DNA of 64,000 nucleotides. Source: Tolypeutes matacus (taxonomy: Eukaryota; Chordata; Mammalia; Cingulata; Chlamyphoridae). Of this stretch, positions 49,131 through 62,097 are shown piece by piece. Below the pieces are notes generated by a model that saw only the letters and a program-made list of their open reading frames with translations, did no database searches and was not told the origin of the DNA. Location of the stretch: NCBI GenBank assembly GCA_026826555.1, contig JAKSZT010054457.1, positions 6,411,696 to 6,475,695 of the forward strand, written 5' to 3'. The first letter of the stretch is position 1; each line of letters starts with the position of its first letter. The translations under genes were made by a program, and so were the position numbers.

Positions 49131-52100
49131 ACTTTAATGAAAGGATTCACAGTCAACCACACATCCTTCAAACAAATCAAGAGGTCCACAGGTACAGCTA
49201 AAGATGGACAAGCCATGTTTGCATCTGGTTTGAATTTGGTTTTGTTGCATTCACTAGCTTCCATCTAATGGAACCTCTTTCTAACATCTAGGACTTCCAA
49301 ATTTTCTTCCGGATATGTTGATCTAACATAAGAATGCGATGCCTATGCTCTGATGAAATCTGGTAGGTCAGATCCATTGCCGTCTTCCAAACACTCCCAT
49401 TTTCCTACCTTTCAAGATGCACCACGGGATAATTATTTTATCTGTATACCTCTAGAATGCATTTTGAGATTTATGTTTGAATATGGATAGATTTGACTTT
49501 TAAAGAATTCATAGTGTTTCAATATAACAAAAGTAAAAAATAAAGCATATTCAAGCAGATTTGGAAAGATATCTAGATGTAAACAGGTAATGTCATGTAA
49601 GAGACGACAAGAAAGAGTAGGGAAGTAAATTAAGCATTTCTATAATTTTATATTTTTCAAATCTTAAGCCTTGTTTTTGAAATGAAACAGGAAGAGGGAA
49701 ACAGATATTAATATTCATTTCTTTCTATCTTTTGTCAGAAAATACATAATGATAATATCTTCCATTCCATTTATAAATACAAGTATATTACATTTAACTA
49801 AATTTGTGATTAATCTTTATTAAACAACTGATAATTAAACAGAACAGATATTTTTCCCACTTTACATATGAAGAAACAGAGGTTCATAATCATCCAGTTG
49901 TTAAGGTCTCTTAAACGTATTCTTTATTGTCTCTGAACTTGGTGGAAATTTCCAGTAGGTGACATAACTATTAATTAAGGAGTCTAAAGATTTGCTATGA
50001 AAAATGATCAGATATTGTACTGTGTGGTAACACAGTACTGTGTGCCATACCATTAAACTAAAAAATCATGTTATTTATCTGAAATACATATTTAACTGGG
50101 TGGCCTGAATTTTTGTTTTCTTAATCTAGCAACCATATTTACAGAGCACTGCTGGCAAATATTCAGCCTAACACCATATTGAGCTCTTTGCCTGCCCCAG
50201 GCTGTACAAAATCTAGCGACCTTCTATAATCTATCAAAAAGTGACAAACTGATGTTCCCAAATCTTTGTGTTATAGATAAAGGTGTATAGACAAGTATTT
50301 GAATTACATATACCAGATTATTGACCATCTCCTCTGGCTGTTACAATAGTGGGATAAGGAAATCATGCTTCATAAATTCTGTGATGAAATTTCTGATTTC
50401 CTAGACTTCATAAATCATGTCTGAAAACTGGCTTCTTGTAAGGGGATTTGATTATGATTGTCAGATGTGTCCAACTCTCTTAGTAGAATAGCCCAGGGAA
50501 CTATAATTTTGAAGAATGGTCTAGTTTAAGTGATCTCCTGAGAGACTCTCATAGGAAGAAATATTTTAAAATATGTCTAGAAATAAAGAGGAAGGGAGCT
50601 TTATAAGTAAAATTAATAATTACTAAATAAGTATATCTCTAGTGTCACTTGCAAATAGACTGTTTCCTGTTCTTTCTTAAAATATACTATAAGTTAAATA
50701 CCATATTTGGGTATTTCTTCATTTTTGTTAATATTCTATGGATCTAAATAAGTTAAATTTGAAAATTGGAAGTGTTCCTAGATGTCTTACCTCTGAGAGG
50801 CCTGGTGGACAAAAGCAAAAAACATATATATATGTATCACTGTCTCTAGGACGTCCATTTCCCTTACGTTTAATTATGTTTAATGAGAAGCTTTTAATCC
50901 CAAGTTCCAAGTATTCTTGGTAACTGTTCCAGACACAGTTGTTGCTGGGTTGACCAGGACTTTGAAACATAATCACCACAGGGCTGATTAGTTTCAAAAT
51001 ACCTTGAACACATTTAATGAGGTCTGCATTGTCTTTGGTCCAAAACTGCAATTCTTAAACTTGCATCTAAAACTTAGGAAAAAGTTACATGCCAGTAGCT
51101 TAAGTCAGGGTATAAACATGGCATACACTTTATAAAGTGGTTAGTAATTGAAAACATTATTTCATCAAAAGCAAGTGTGATTAAATGGATGCTAAATCTG
51201 TTTTAGTTTTAAAGATATAACAAGAAAATTTCAAAAAAATTTAGTGACTGTCACTGACACATTAAATCTTCCAATGGATGTGAATTACTTTCCTCAGCAG
51301 TTGGTGACATTTTGGGAGGAATTTTGAAAGGTACTCCATTTTAAACCAGTGGACTTCAAAGTAGTATAAGCAAACCAGGGAGTGTATAAGGGGCTTGGGA
51401 CGTTTTCCATCAAGTCCTAATATGCTTGCTGTAGATAAACTTTATATGCATCGACTTAGTCTGCACATCCTGTGGTCATGTGCCACACATGTTATGCAAG
51501 CTTTCCTGAGGGGAAAGTTTAAGTCCCAAGTGAGGAGGAATGGCTGCCTCACTTGTCATTTACTTTCAGCTTGTTCCAACCACCCTTAGTTCCTTAGTTT
51601 ACACATGCCATGTTAAATTGACTGACAGACTAAATAGACCAGTTTAAGAAATTAACCTGCTTACATTGGACAAGTAGCTTATAGCTTCTCTCAAAGCAAC
51701 TATAGCATGAAGGTAAAAATTAGGTAACACAAGTCAACAAATAATAGGAAAAAAAGAACAGCAATTTCTTGATCAGGTACATTGCAGATACAAAATAGAG
51801 ATAATTTATCAGCTCCAACAAAGAATCACAGGAAACTTCTTGAGTTAATCAAGAATACTATTTGAAAGATATTTATGTCTTCCATCATCAGTGATGGACT
51901 TGCACCATCAGTGTATTTTGGGCTTTGAGATACTAGCTAAGAATTATACTAAGCCATCACAATTAGATAACATTTAAATATATATATTTTCCATTCTAGT
52001 TTTTATAATATAGTGATACAGTAGTACATGTCTATTACTTATTAATAAATAAAGCAGTATAAAACATATATTGACCTAGGTGATTCTAATTTGGCATCTC

Positions 52101-52454
52101 CCTTTCAGTGGTTACTGTATTTTTTCCATTTGCCTTATTTTCTTCCTCTCTCACTTTTCCATTGTCTTCATCTTTTTTTCCCGTCTCCAATATGAGTCAT
52201 TTACTGGACTTTGATTAGACTCACTTGGGTTTTCCATTGGATCAGTATTTTCACTTGTGAGATTTTATATTGTAGGCTCTTAAATTTACTTGCTTGAAGT
52301 TAGGCTTTTAGAGAAAACGGTAGCTATAACAGTATAGTGGTAAAATTGAAAGAATAGAATTCACTTTTCTAATTTGCAAATTGACTACTCAAGTTTGCAT
52401 TTGAGATAGATAACTAGCTTATTATGTTGACAACAAAACTTTGTTTCACCAACT
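49131..52454. other. Unique intronic DNA
   Basis: No recognised gene or repeat. A 107-codon minus-strand open frame (51051..50728) in non-repetitive sequence has no recognisable domain and no convincing splice context; left uncalled. Confidence 0.5.
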
Positions 52455-52568
52455 GGAATTTATTTATTTATTTATTTTAAACAATTTATTGAAGCATATC
52501 ATTCATACATGAATATACATAAACTCTAAGTGTTCAGTAAACATCGTGATCTTACAAAACAAACATGC
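52455..52568 (-). mobile_element. Older L1 3'-end fragment, left part (insertion target of the 9.4 kb L1)
   Basis: From a (TTTA)n tail the minus-strand element reads 'aatttattgaagcatatc'. It continues beyond the full L1 at 61956..62095 ('ataacatcatacagggctcc', 'ttgtgaaacatttgttaac'). The latter is a diverged relative of the L1 3' UTR block at 25640..25720. Confidence 0.5.
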
Positions 52569-54349
52569 GAGACGGGGCCAAGATGGCATTCGTGTAGGAG
52601 GGCACACACTGCCAGCTCCCAGAGCAAGGCAGATTGTGGACGGGGTCCTGCCTGGGGGTCTGTGCTGTGCACGCGTGGAATGAGAAGCTTGGGACATCTA
52701 TCTGCGCGGATCAACGGCGTGGACAGAACGGTAGAGATTCGTGAGTTTTAAGCCTGCCGGTGGTGGTTGGCACGGACAGCTGAGCCCCGCGGTTAGGGAG
52801 AAAAATAAAATAAAATGGCCAGTTCGAGCCACGAGCAGGGCGAGAAAGTTTTATATTCTGGGGATCTGGCTGCCTGGAGTCCCTTGGACCTTGGGTGAAC
52901 TGAACAGCCGGAGAGAATTGGCACCCAGTGCATGGGAAGGGTGATTCTGTTCGGGGGAGGGAGTTGATTTGCCTAGCTGCCCAGGGATAAGCCCCAGGCT
53001 GTCGTGGAGCCAGGAAGAGGGGACACTCCCCTAAAGAGGGAGGGTTATGTTGGAGGACCGGGAAGGGAATTTTTTATTTTTAATTTTTGCCATCAATCTG
53101 GCTGCCTGGATCACCCCATAGCTTTGGGGAGTAGATAAGCCGACCTGAAGCAGCATCAGGCTGAGAGGAGAGGCGAATCTGCAGTCAAACTGATTTACAT
53201 AGCAACCTGGTGATGCTGGTGCTTGGCTCCAGAAGGGGCGGAGTCTGCCATCTTTAGCACTCTGCACTGACTAACATCAGAGCTACAGCTACCCTGGGGA
53301 GTCCAGGAAGTAAGACGTGCTTGATTTCCATGAGCCCAGCTAGGATCCCTTACATAAGGGGTTTGGTCTAGAGGAGGAATTATTTTGGGCCTTGTATTTC
53401 GCCAAAAAAAAAAAAAAAAAAAGTGAGAATGTCACTTCAATAAATGAAAAATAAATTCTTTTAAATTTAGTTTAATAGCTAAAAGCTGTTTCAGGACCTG
53501 CATATAGAACACTGCGGGGAAATTGATTGATAAACACAAGCAGGCAGAGAGGATCCACGTGGACCCTAGGGGAATCATTGACCCTCCTTAGCTCTGTTTG
53601 ACTGCTTGCCTGTGTGGATCTTTGGTTTTTCTCTGTTTATTTCTGGTCTCTTGCTTTTCTTTCCTCTTTCCTCCCCCCTTTCTTTTCTTTCATTTTTTAA
53701 AATTAGGTGCTGCTAGCTTGTCGCTTCTTTGCTGTGCTTCTTCTTCAGTAATTTCCCACTCGCTGTCTATATTGATTTTGTATTCCAAACTATCGTTTAT
53801 CCTTCCTTCATCTTTCTGCCTTCTGCTTTCTGATGTGGCTCTTAGAAACAACATTTTTTCATAGGCCCACAACTTAAGGGTGTCAATATCTATTCCATCT
53901 ATTTTGTTTTCTTCTTTTTTTTTTTATTAGTATTAACTTTTTCCTTTCAGCCCTTTCTTTACTATTTCTCTCCTTCCTCATAATTCTAGCCTTCTAAATC
54001 ACTATATATATATTCCTCCATTTGCTTTCCCAGTCCATTGTAGGAACTCCACTTTTTTTCCTATTTCTCTACACTGCCTACACAAGTTAAATATTCATCT
54101 CATTAAGTCTCATTTGGCCCCTCTTCTAACTTTTATCAATATTACTATTATCCTTCTGCCTTCCTTACATCTTTTGATTCCTCTAGCCCTAATCTTCTGC
54201 CTTCAAGGGAACATAGAAAGAAGCAAGGAAATAAAATAGGAAGAAAAAGTGCCAAAGAGAAAACTTAACTCACACGCAGAACCACCAGCTAAATAAAACT
54301 CTAGAGCATAGAGAAAAGCTAATCAACTGAACAAACCCGTCAAGATAAT
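52569..54349 (+). promoter_or_regulatory. L1 5' UTR / internal promoter
   Basis: CpG-rich start with CAAGATGGC (52579..52587), the YY1-type site placed near +1 in L1 promoters. GC-rich to about 53350, then an A-run at 53404..53421. A long pyrimidine-rich section (53590..54180) comes before ORF1. No tandem monomers seen, unlike the element at 20942. Confidence 0.7.
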
Positions 54350-55330
54350 ATGATGACCAGAGGGCAACAAATAAATACAAATGACTCTGAGAAAAAGGAA
54401 AACATGGACCAGTCCAATGAACAAAATAAAAACCAGGAAGCGATGCAGAACATCGAACAACTAATCAAAGCTATCCAAACAAATATCATGGACCAACTTA
54501 AAGAAGTGAAGGAAGAGATTAAGGATATAAAGAAGACACTGGGAGAACACACTGAAGAAATTGCAAACATGCTTAAAAAGGTAATGGATATGATGGTGAA
54601 CAATGGCACAATCCAAGAAATCAAAAAGACGCTGGATTCACATAACAGGAGATTTGAACAGGCAGAGGAAAGAATTAGTGATATGGAAGACAATACAGCT
54701 GAAATCGAAGAGATAGAAGAACAGATAGACAAAAAGATAGAAAAAATCCAACACATGGACTCAGGGAATTAACCGATAACACAAAACGCACAAACATACA
54801 CATTATGGGCATCCCAGAAGGAGAAGAGAAGGGAAAGGGAACAGAAGGATTTTGAAGGAAATAATGGCTGAAAATTTCCCAAACCTATTGAGAGAGATGG
54901 ATGTGCAGATCCAGGAAGAACAGCACACCCCAATAGTATAAATCCCAAAAGGCCAACTCCAAGACATATACTAGTCAAAATGTCCAATGCTCAAAACAAA
55001 GAGAAAATACTCAAGGCAGCAAGAGAAAAGAGAACCATCACATTCAAGGGAAACACAATAAGATTAAGTGCTGATTTCTCAGCTGAAACCATGGAGGCAA
55101 GAAGACAGTGGTATGACATAGCCAAAATACTAAAAGAAAAAAACTTCCAGCCACGAATTCTCTATCCAGCAAAACTGGCATTCAAAAATGTTGGAGAGTT
55201 CAAAATATTCACAGATAAACAGAAATTAAGAGGGTATGTCAATAAGAAACCAGCACTTCAAGAAATACTAAAGGAATCTCTACAACTTGAAAGGAAAAAA
55301 CAAGGGAGAGACAGTTGGAGGAGAGTTTAA
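54350..55330 (+). pseudogene. L1 ORF1 (RNA-binding chaperone), frameshifted
   Basis: ORF1p coats L1 RNA as a trimer. The first open segment (54350..54772, 140 codons) is a Lys/Glu/Gln-rich coiled coil, with heptad-like 'IKAIQTNIMDQLKEVKEEIK' near residue 40. It stops at TAA 54770..54772. The RRM segment follows in other frames (IHIMGIPEGEEKGKGTEG, then a further shift before MAENFPNLLREMD). The C-terminal domain is open at 54980..55330 (ETMEARRQWYDIAKILKEKN). At least two indels plus a stop break it. The total length fits a normal ORF1. Confidence 0.87.
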
Positions 55331-55394
55331 AAACAACTGAAAAGACAAAAAGAGAAGCAAAACAACATATGACATAAATTAACCCAAAGAAAAA

Positions 55395-58300
55395 ATGGCT
55401 GAAGTAAGAAATTCGTTATGAGTAATAACACTGAATGTTAATGGATTAAATTCACCAATCAAAAGACACAGATTGGCAGAATGGATAAGAAAATATGATC
55501 CATCTATATGCTGTCTACAAGAAACCCACCTTCGGCCCAGGGATTTAAGGAGGCTGAAAGTGAATGGCTGGAAAACCATTTTACAAGCTAACAATAGCCA
55601 AAAAAAGGGCAGGAGTAGCTATTCTAATATCAGACAAAATAGACTTTAAATGAAAAACTATGGTAAGAGACAAAGATGGACACTATATATTAGTAAAAGG
55701 GGTAATCTCTCAAGAAGAGAGAAAAATCAACATTTACGCACCTAATTGGGGTGCCTCAAAATATGTGTGGCAAACTCTGGAAAAACTAAGAGGAGAAATA
55801 AATGCCTCTACAATTATAGCAGGGGACTTCAACACACCACTATCACCATTAGAGAGAACATCTGGACAGAGAATCAATAAAGAAACTAAGGCACTCAACA
55901 ATACATTAGAAGACCTGTACTTAATAGACATATACAGAACACTACACCCAAATACAGCAGGATTTACATTCTTCTCGAGTGCACATGGAACATACTCCAA
56001 AATAGACCACATGCTAGGCCACAGAACAACTCTCAATGAATTCAGAAAGATTGAGATTATACAAAGTAATTTCTCTGACCACAATGGAATGAAATTGGAA
56101 ATCACTAAGGGCCAGAGAAACAGGTTAGGCACAAGGATATGGAAGTTAAACAACACACTCTTAGACAAACAGTGGGTCAAAAAGGAAATCTCAAAAGAAA
56201 TCAGTAACTACCTTGAAACTAATGAAAATGACAACACAACATATCAAAACCTATGGGATGCAGCGAAAGCAGTCCTGAGAGGGAAGTTCATAGCCATAAA
56301 TTCCTATATTAAAAAAGAAGAAAGAGCTAAAATTGAAGACCTCACTGCACACTTGGAGGAATTGGAAAAACAACAACAAACTAAACCTAAAGGAAGTAGA
56401 AAGAAGGAAATAACAAAGATTAGAGCAGAACTAAATGAAATAGAGAATAAGAAAGCACTGGAAACAATAAACAAAACCAAAAGCTGGTTCTTCGAGAATA
56501 TCAATAAAATTGACAAACCCTTAGCCAGACTAACAAAGAAAAAGAGAGAACAGATGCAAATACATAAAATAAGGAATGAGTAAGGGGATATCACTACTGA
56601 CCCCACAGAAATAAAGAGTATCCTAAGAGGATACTTTGAAAAATTATATGCCAACAAGAATGATAATTTAGAGGAAATGGGCAAGTTTCTAGAATCCCAC
56701 AAACAGCCTGCATTGAAGAAAGAAGAAATTGATGAACTCAACAGTCCAATTACAAGTAAAGAGATAGAGTCAGTCATCAAAAACCTCCCAACTAAGAAGA
56801 GTCCAGGACCAGATGTCTTCACAGCTGAATTCTACCAAACATTCCGGAAAGATCTAACACCAAATCTACTTAAGCTCTTCCAAAAAATAGAAGTAGAAGG
56901 AATATTGCCTAACTCATTCTATGATGCCAATATTACCCTAATACCAAAACCAAATAAAGATACCACAAGAAAGGAAAATTACAGACCAATTTCTCTAATG
57001 AACCTAGATGCTAAAATCCTCAATAAAATACTTGCTAATCTCATTCAACAACATATCAAAAGGATTATACACCATGACCAAGCGGATTTCATCCCAGGTT
57101 TGCAAGGATGGTTCAATATAAGAAAATCAATCAATGTAATACACCACATAAACAGACTGAAAGAAAAAAATCACATAATCATCTCTATAGATGCAGAAAA
57201 AGCATTCGACAAAATACAGCACTCTTTCCTCATAAAAACACTGCAAAAGATAGGAATAGATGGAAACTTTCTGAATATGATAAAGGGTATATATGAAAAA
57301 CCCAAAGCTAACATAATTTTCAATGGTGAAATCCTAAAAGCCTTCCCTCTGAGATCGGGAACTAGAGAAGGATGCCCACTATCACCACTCCTATTTAACA
57401 TTGTCTTAGAAGTACTTGCACGAGCACTGAGACAAGAAAAGGACATAAAAGGCATCCAGATTGGAAAAGAAGAAGTAAAAATTTCATTATTTGCAGATGA
57501 CATGATCCTATACATAGAAAGCCCTGAGAAATCTACAACAAGGCTTCTAGAACTTATAAAGGAGTTCAGTAATGTTGCAGGCTATAAGATCAATGCTCAA
57601 AAACCAGTAGCATTTCTATACACCAATAACGAGCAAACTGAGGAGGAAATCAGGAAAAACATACCATTTACAATAGTAACTAAAAGAATCAAATACCTAG
57701 GAATAAATTAAACTAAAGATGTAAAGGACTTATATACAGAAAACTATACAACACTGTTAAAGGAAATAAAAGAAGACTTAAATAAATGGAAAAATATTCC
57801 CTGTTCATGGATAGGAAGACTAAACATCATCAAGATGTCTATCCTACTCAAACTAATCTACAGATTTAATGCAATCCCAATAAAAGTCAACACTGTATTT
57901 TTTAAGGAACTGGAAAAACCAACCACAAAATATACTAGGAGAGGCAAGAGGCTCTGAATTGCCAAAGACATATAGTAAAAGAAAAATAAAGATGGAGGTA
58001 TCACACTACCTGACTTTAAAACATACTACAAAGCTACAGTGATCAAAAGTGTGTGGTATTGGCACAAGGACAGACCTACTGACCAATGGAACCGAATTGA
58101 GAGTTCTGATATAAATCCTTGCATATACAGTTAACTGATATTTGACAAGACCATGAAGCCCACTCAGTGGCAGAGAATGGCCTCTTTAACAAGTGGTGCT
58201 TGGAGAACTGGATATCCATATCCAAAAGAATGATAGAAGAATGCCATCTCACACCTTATACAAAAATCAACTCAAGATGGATCAAAGATCTAAATATAAG

Positions 58301-59212
58301 AGCCAAAACCATAAAGACCTTGGAAGATAATGTAGGGAAGCATCTACAGGACCTTGTAATAGGAAATGGTTTCATGAACTTCACAGCCAAAGCACGAGCA
58401 GCAAGAGAAAAAAATAGATAAATGGGATCTCATCAAAATGAAAAACTTCTGCACCTCAAAGGATGTTATTAAGAAAATAAAAAGGCAGCCTACCCAATGG
58501 GAGAAAATATTTGGCAACCATATATCTGATAGGAGCCTAATATCCTGCATATATAAAGAAATCTTACACCTTGAAAATAAAAAGACAAACAACCCATTTA
58601 AAAAATGGGCAAGTGACCTGAAAAGACACTTCTCCAAGGAAGAAATACAAATGGCTAAAAAGCACATGAAAAAATGCTCAACATCGCTTGCTATCAGGGA
58701 AATGCAAATCAAAACTACAATGAGATCCCATCTTACACCCATCAGAATGGCAGCTATCAAAAAAAACAGCAGACACTAAATGTTGGAGAGGATGTGAAGG
58801 AATAGGAACCCTCATCCACTGCTGGTGGGACTGTGGAATGGTCCAGCCACTGTGGAGGACAGTTTGGCGGTTCCTCAGAAAACTAACAATAGATCTTCTG
58901 TAGGATCCAGCAATTCCACTGCTGGGTATATTCCCAGAAGAACTGAAAGCAAAGACCCAAACAGATATATGCACACCAATGTTCATAGCGGCATTGTTCA
59001 CCATTGCCAAAAGTTGGAATCAGCCCCGGTGCCCATCAACAGACGAATGGATAAGCCAAATGTGGTACATACATACAATGGAATATTACTCAGCTGTAAG
59101 AAGGAATAAAGTGCTAACACATGGAATAAGGTGGATGAATCTTGAAGACCTTATGTTGAGTGAAGCAAGCCAGGCACTGAAGGATGAACAGTATATGACC
59201 TCACTGATCTGA
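55395..59212 (+). pseudogene. L1 ORF2 (endonuclease/reverse transcriptase), mutated
   Basis: ORF2p nicks target DNA and reverse-transcribes L1 RNA. N-terminal endonuclease sequence VITLNVNGLNSPIKRHRLAE starts at 55422 just after a TGA, with a frameshift near 55600. The main frame runs 55660..57711 apart from one TAA (56581..56583). It holds the endonuclease motifs AGDFN (55819) and SDHNG (about 56074), and RT motifs [11 protein letters not shown] and FADD (57490..57501). A stop at 57709 (YLGIN*) ends it. The later frames 58167..58421, 58438..58779 and 58979..59212 cover the C-terminal part (MFIAALFTIAKSWNQPRCPS, MEYYSAVRRNK). Full family length, not functional. Confidence 0.93.
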
Positions 59213-61740
59213 ACTGAGGAAAGTGAGCAGTCTCTGAGAACCATTATCTGAAAGATAGGTTAACAAGGGAGAGAAAGAGAAGAGCAGGCTTTGAGCCATC
59301 ACCCATATGGACATAATCTTTGGTAAAGGGATAGAGTATAGTTGCATATTGAAGGATAGGACAGATGGGTAGTGATATTACTGGGTTTGGTGGTGCAGCA
59401 TTGACAGGTGTGTAGATTAGGAAGGGCAGGTTCAAATATCCAGGGCATGTAACAATGAATCTTGACATTCCATGAGTCAAGACAGGGGAGTGTCATATGC
59501 CCCAGGGGGTGGGGAGGAAGGAACAGTTAAGATCTAATGGGGTATTTAGTGGTCATGGGAAAGGTTTTTCATTACCTTACAGTAATAGACACAGGACATG
59601 GTAAATATCATCAAAACTTATTAAACTGTATCATCTAAATTGTAAACTATACTGTAAATCATTGACAATGTTTAGTTGCTATATTTTGCCATCTGTATAA
59701 CATTTTTAACAATGCTAACATCAAAAAAAAAGGGGGGTGGTTTAATATGTGGTGGGGAAGGGGAGGGTGGTTTGGTATCTGGGAGTCTCTGGTACTCCGT
59801 GTGTGACTTTGCTGTGACTTAAAACTTATTTGAAAATTAAATGAAAATTTGGGAGACAATGGGGGTTGAGAGGGGAAGGTGTCATGGCACACTGGACAAC
59901 CGATAACATAGTGATAAAAGGAAAAAAAGAATATATATATATATATATATATATTTTTTAAGGCATTTCTTTTGCTTTTTTCCCCATTTTTTTGAATGTC
60001 CCAATCTGCTAATTATATTTTGTTTTGATTTTTGTTTGTTTGTTTTTCTTTTTTTTTCTTTTTCCTGAGTTTCCTTACGTCTGTCTCTTGCATGTAAGCT
60101 TATCATTGTTGTTTCTTTTCCCTATTAAGTGTATTTGATTATTTTATGGACTACATGTTCATGGAAGATTTAGATCACAGAAGGGTTACAGTGGGTACTG
60201 CAGGGGATTATTGGTGGGGGGTGTCTGGGAGGGGGGATTCATGGGAGTAAGTTCATCTGAATATACATGAAAGATATACAAAATTGTTCAAAAGATCAAA
60301 GGATGGGGCATGGTCACGGTGGGTGGACAATCACACAATAAATGAGGGAATCTGAATTCCTAGCCTGGAGAGCTCTGCCACATTCTACCAGGGAGCAGAA
60401 ACAGTCCTCTGAGTGCAGGGACAGTGTCTGTCAAAAGAGGATGTCCCACTGATGAGTTCTTTTTATTGATGACTACCTTTATGAGTCTTTGCTCTTGTAA
60501 CTGAAACTTAGCTTACTGTTATGGGGTGCCTAAGGGTTGCCACCTGAGAGCCTCCTTGTTGCTCAAATGTGGCCTCTCTCTAAGCCAAACTCAGCATATG
60601 AATGCATTACCTTCCCCCCAACGTGGGACATGACTCCCGGGATGAGCCTCTCTGGCAACGAGGGGTTAATACCAAGTGCCAACTGGCAACACAACTGGAA
60701 AAAGACCTTGAATAAAAGGGGGAAAAGCTAAATGAGTTCAAGTGGCTAAGAGACTTCAAAGAGAGTCGGGAGATCATCCCAGAGGTAACGCTTACTCACA
60801 CCTCAGTAGGAGTTCATAGAACATCAAAGTGCATATCTCCCCACACAGAGGGGGCTCCTGAGAGCTCTGGAGACACCCAGGTCCTATATAAGGGGGGATA
60901 GCCTCAGAGATTGACACCTTATCAGTGGGCTCTATTTTGGAATCTGTGCTCCTGAGACTGACAGAATTGGACTCAAATAAGTCCTCCCTGCACATGGTTC
61001 ATTAGTCCCTTCTATTCAAACCTATATGTAATGCTGGAGTTTCTAGGTATACTTCCTGAGACTGGAGCCTCTGGCCTACCTATTTGCCAGGTGTGCATGG
61101 AATCTCGGTGGAGCTGCAACTCCTATCCTGCAGCTCAATGGACTCATCCAAGTCACCTGGTGAGGAGACAACGATGGGCAATGGCCAGCCCAGGGAATGG
61201 AGAGGGCCTGCATCTGCAGGCAGGATCATCCCACCCACCATATCCATGGGATATAAGCCCTCTCTCACTTGGAGGTGGAGTGGACATCACCATCCCAGTC
61301 CCCTCAGGATTGAGGGAAGAACTATGGACTAGAGTGGACTTGATGGTATTCTATTGTACACATATGGTCATTCAAGCAATGGAAGAAATTATAATAGTGA
61401 GGTGGAGCCACTGGCCACTGGACACTTTCGGGGCAGGGAGGGGATGTGCAGTTGTAATACAGGGTCTTTTTCGGGATTTGGAGGTTGTCCTGAGTACCGT
61501 TGTGGCAACGGATGTAGGCCATTTTAAATCTGCACACACCATTCAGAACTGGGTGGGAGAGAGTGAGGTCTATGATGTGAACTGTGGTCTATGGTTGATG
61601 GTAAGGCCCCAGGATGTGTAAGTCCATTGAGGGTGACGGGCCACACTTGGGGGAGATGTTTGTGTGGGATGTGGTGGTAGGTGTGGGAGGTGGGAAACAT
61701 GGGAATCCCGGTAGGTTCCATGTAATATTTTAGGTAATCT
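59213..61740 (+). other. Long L1 3' UTR (2.5 kb)
   Basis: Between the ORF2 stop and the tail. The distal part (60120..61740) is also found as 5'-truncated copies at 5016..6976, 8003..8321, 25546..27790 and 27870..28750, each ending in the same tail. So it is the genuine end of this L1 family and not a later insertion. It has G-rich tracts near 59733..59775 and 60195..60238, an AT repeat at 59934..59955, and a 196-codon open frame at 61031..61621. Confidence 0.78.
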
Positions 61741-61942
61741 AAGCACCTCTTAAAATATAAATAAATAAATAAATATATAAATAAATATATAAATATAAAT
61801 ATATATATATAAATAACATTTTTGTAAGCAAATGCACATATGCATATATATTTATATATCATTTTACAAATATTGGTATGTATTGTGAAAATTTTGATTT
61901 TTACCCACAATAAAAAATAAATTAATTAAAACAAACAAAGAA
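61741..61942 (+). repeat. Expanded A/T-rich L1 tail
   Basis: (AAAT)n, (TA)n and A-rich segments over about 200 bp, ending right before the duplication. Longer than the tails of the other insertions, consistent with microsatellite growth of a poly-A tail. Confidence 0.78.
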
Positions 61943-61955
61943 AAAACAAACATGC

Positions 61956-62095
61956 ATAACATCATACAGGGCTCCCACACATCACCCCCCCACAAACACC
62001 CTGCATTGTTGTGAAACATTTGTTAACAAATCATCAAAGAGCATTATCAAAGTATTACTACTAACTATAGTCTGTATCTTCTTCCCCTATACATT
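61956..62095 (-). mobile_element. Older L1 3'-end fragment, right part
   Basis: Continuation of 52455..52568 after removal of the 9.4 kb L1. Contains 'catcatacagggctcccaca' and 'ttgtgaaacatttgttaac'. Confidence 0.5.
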
Positions 62096-62097
62096 TT

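Larger units (their letters stand above)
52569..61942 (+). mobile_element. Near-complete L1 retrotransposon, ~9.4 kb
   Basis: Perfect 13-bp target duplication AAAACAAACATGC at 52556..52568 and 61943..61955, starting with the AAAA expected at an L1 endonuclease site. Order: 5' UTR (52569..54349), ORF1 (54350..55330), short spacer, ORF2 (55395..59212), 2.5 kb 3' UTR, long A/T-rich tail. Both ORFs carry disabling mutations, so it cannot move on its own. The intact duplication, full length and retained CpGs at the 5' end say it is one of the youngest large insertions here. Unusually long for an L1 because of the 3' UTR. Confidence 0.92.

Noticed and set aside
56304..56822. 172-codon minus-strand frame (also 55734..56180, 58344..58760, 54340..54756)
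   Set aside because: Antisense shadows of L1 ORF1/ORF2 produced by the A-rich sense strand.
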